From: Paenibacillus lactis | Lineage (GTDB): Bacteria > Bacillota > Bacilli > Paenibacillales > Paenibacillaceae | Reading direction: 5' to 3' | Assembly: GCF_017873605.1 (NCBI RefSeq) | Contig: NZ_JAGGKI010000029.1 | Span: 1-53,353 of the forward strand | DNA length: 53,353 bases | Part shown: positions 53,337 through 53,353 of the stretch, piece after piece | Layout: every line of letters starts with the position of its first letter | Numbering within the stretch: the first letter of the stretch is position 1 | The notes under the pieces: generated by a model | What the model saw: only the letters and a program-made list of their open reading frames with translations | What the model was told of the DNA's origin: nothing | Database searches by the model: none | Program-made: the position numbers and the translations under genes

Positions 53337-53353
53337 ATGAGTGGTAACAGGCA
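53277..53353 (+). mobile_element. Possible left end of an insertion sequence running off the window
   Basis: GTGGACACCCCTTAGTGATA (53277-53296) followed about 35 bases later by AAGGGTGTCAAAAAT and a start codon resembles the ends of IS3-like elements in Bacillota, where a terminal repeat is followed closely by the first transposase gene. GACACCC (53279-53285) and GGGTGTC (53324-53330) are also an inverted pair. The body lies outside the window, so this is inference. Confidence 0.3.
53337..53353 (+). CDS. Start of a truncated gene at the right edge
   Basis: ATG at 53337 follows AAAGGGTGTC at about eight bases. Only the first five codons (MSGNR) lie in the window. A transposase OrfA is possible from the context of the suspected insertion-sequence end, but the product cannot be identified. 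Confidence 0.35.

Overview
The window looks like chromosomal DNA from a Paenibacillus-type, spore-forming member of the Bacillota. Support comes from gene order: rqcH, a Ca2+ ATPase, yicC, remA, gmk, rpoZ, coaBC, priA, def, fmt, rsmB, rlmN, prpC, prkC, rsgA, rpe, spoVM, rpmB, fakA-like, degV and recG follow the ylo region of Bacillus subtilis closely. Other support is strong Shine-Dalgarno sites with many TTG/GTG starts, two sporulation genes (spoVM, spoVIF), a rather GC-rich base composition, and a Gram-positive LexA/DinR box. No rRNA, tRNA or CRISPR array was seen.

Region 1 (1-2,880): a possible IS200/IS605-type end at the left edge, a 145-residue protein of unknown function, a LysR regulator and a PHP-domain phosphoesterase, closed by a bidirectional terminator. 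Region 2 (2,897-31,893): the conserved housekeeping block. It covers ribosome rescue (rqcH), calcium export, lysine/cell-wall precursor supply (dapF), methionine and one-carbon metabolism (yitJ), RNA metabolism and biofilm control (yicC, remA), nucleotide and CoA synthesis, replication restart, formyl-methionine cycling (def-fmt), rRNA methylation, the PrpC/PrkC signalling pair, ribosome assembly (rsgA), the pentose phosphate pathway (rpe) and sporulation. Many of these genes overlap by 1-4 bases and are probably translationally coupled. The 26-residue SpoVM peptide and a candidate 33-residue peptide lie between rpe and rpmB. A FakA-like kinase subunit is followed directly by a DegV/FakB-like fatty-acid-binding protein and recG.

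Region 3 (31,923-41,378) is accessory: an SRAP-family DNA-crosslinking protein, a purine permease, and a compact SOS cassette. In that cassette a DinR box sits inside a sigma-A promoter and drives an unrecognised 127-residue protein, a UvrX/YqjW-type Y-family polymerase with a beta-clamp motif, and a YolD-like protein, each overlapping the next by four bases. A YdhK-type lipoprotein, a Cys-type sulfatase, a fused dihydroxyacetone kinase and a small membrane protein follow.

Region 4 (41,421-46,465), mostly minus strand: a tandem-repeat patch, a MocR-type regulator, an NAD-dependent epimerase-like protein, ornithine aminotransferase and arginase (arginine breakdown). Region 5 (46,466-53,353): a 40-bp-period degenerate tandem repeat, a promoter with overlapping cre-like and LacI-type operator sequences, and a complete ribose operon rbsRKDACB. 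After its terminator, the right edge holds what may be the beginning of an insertion sequence.
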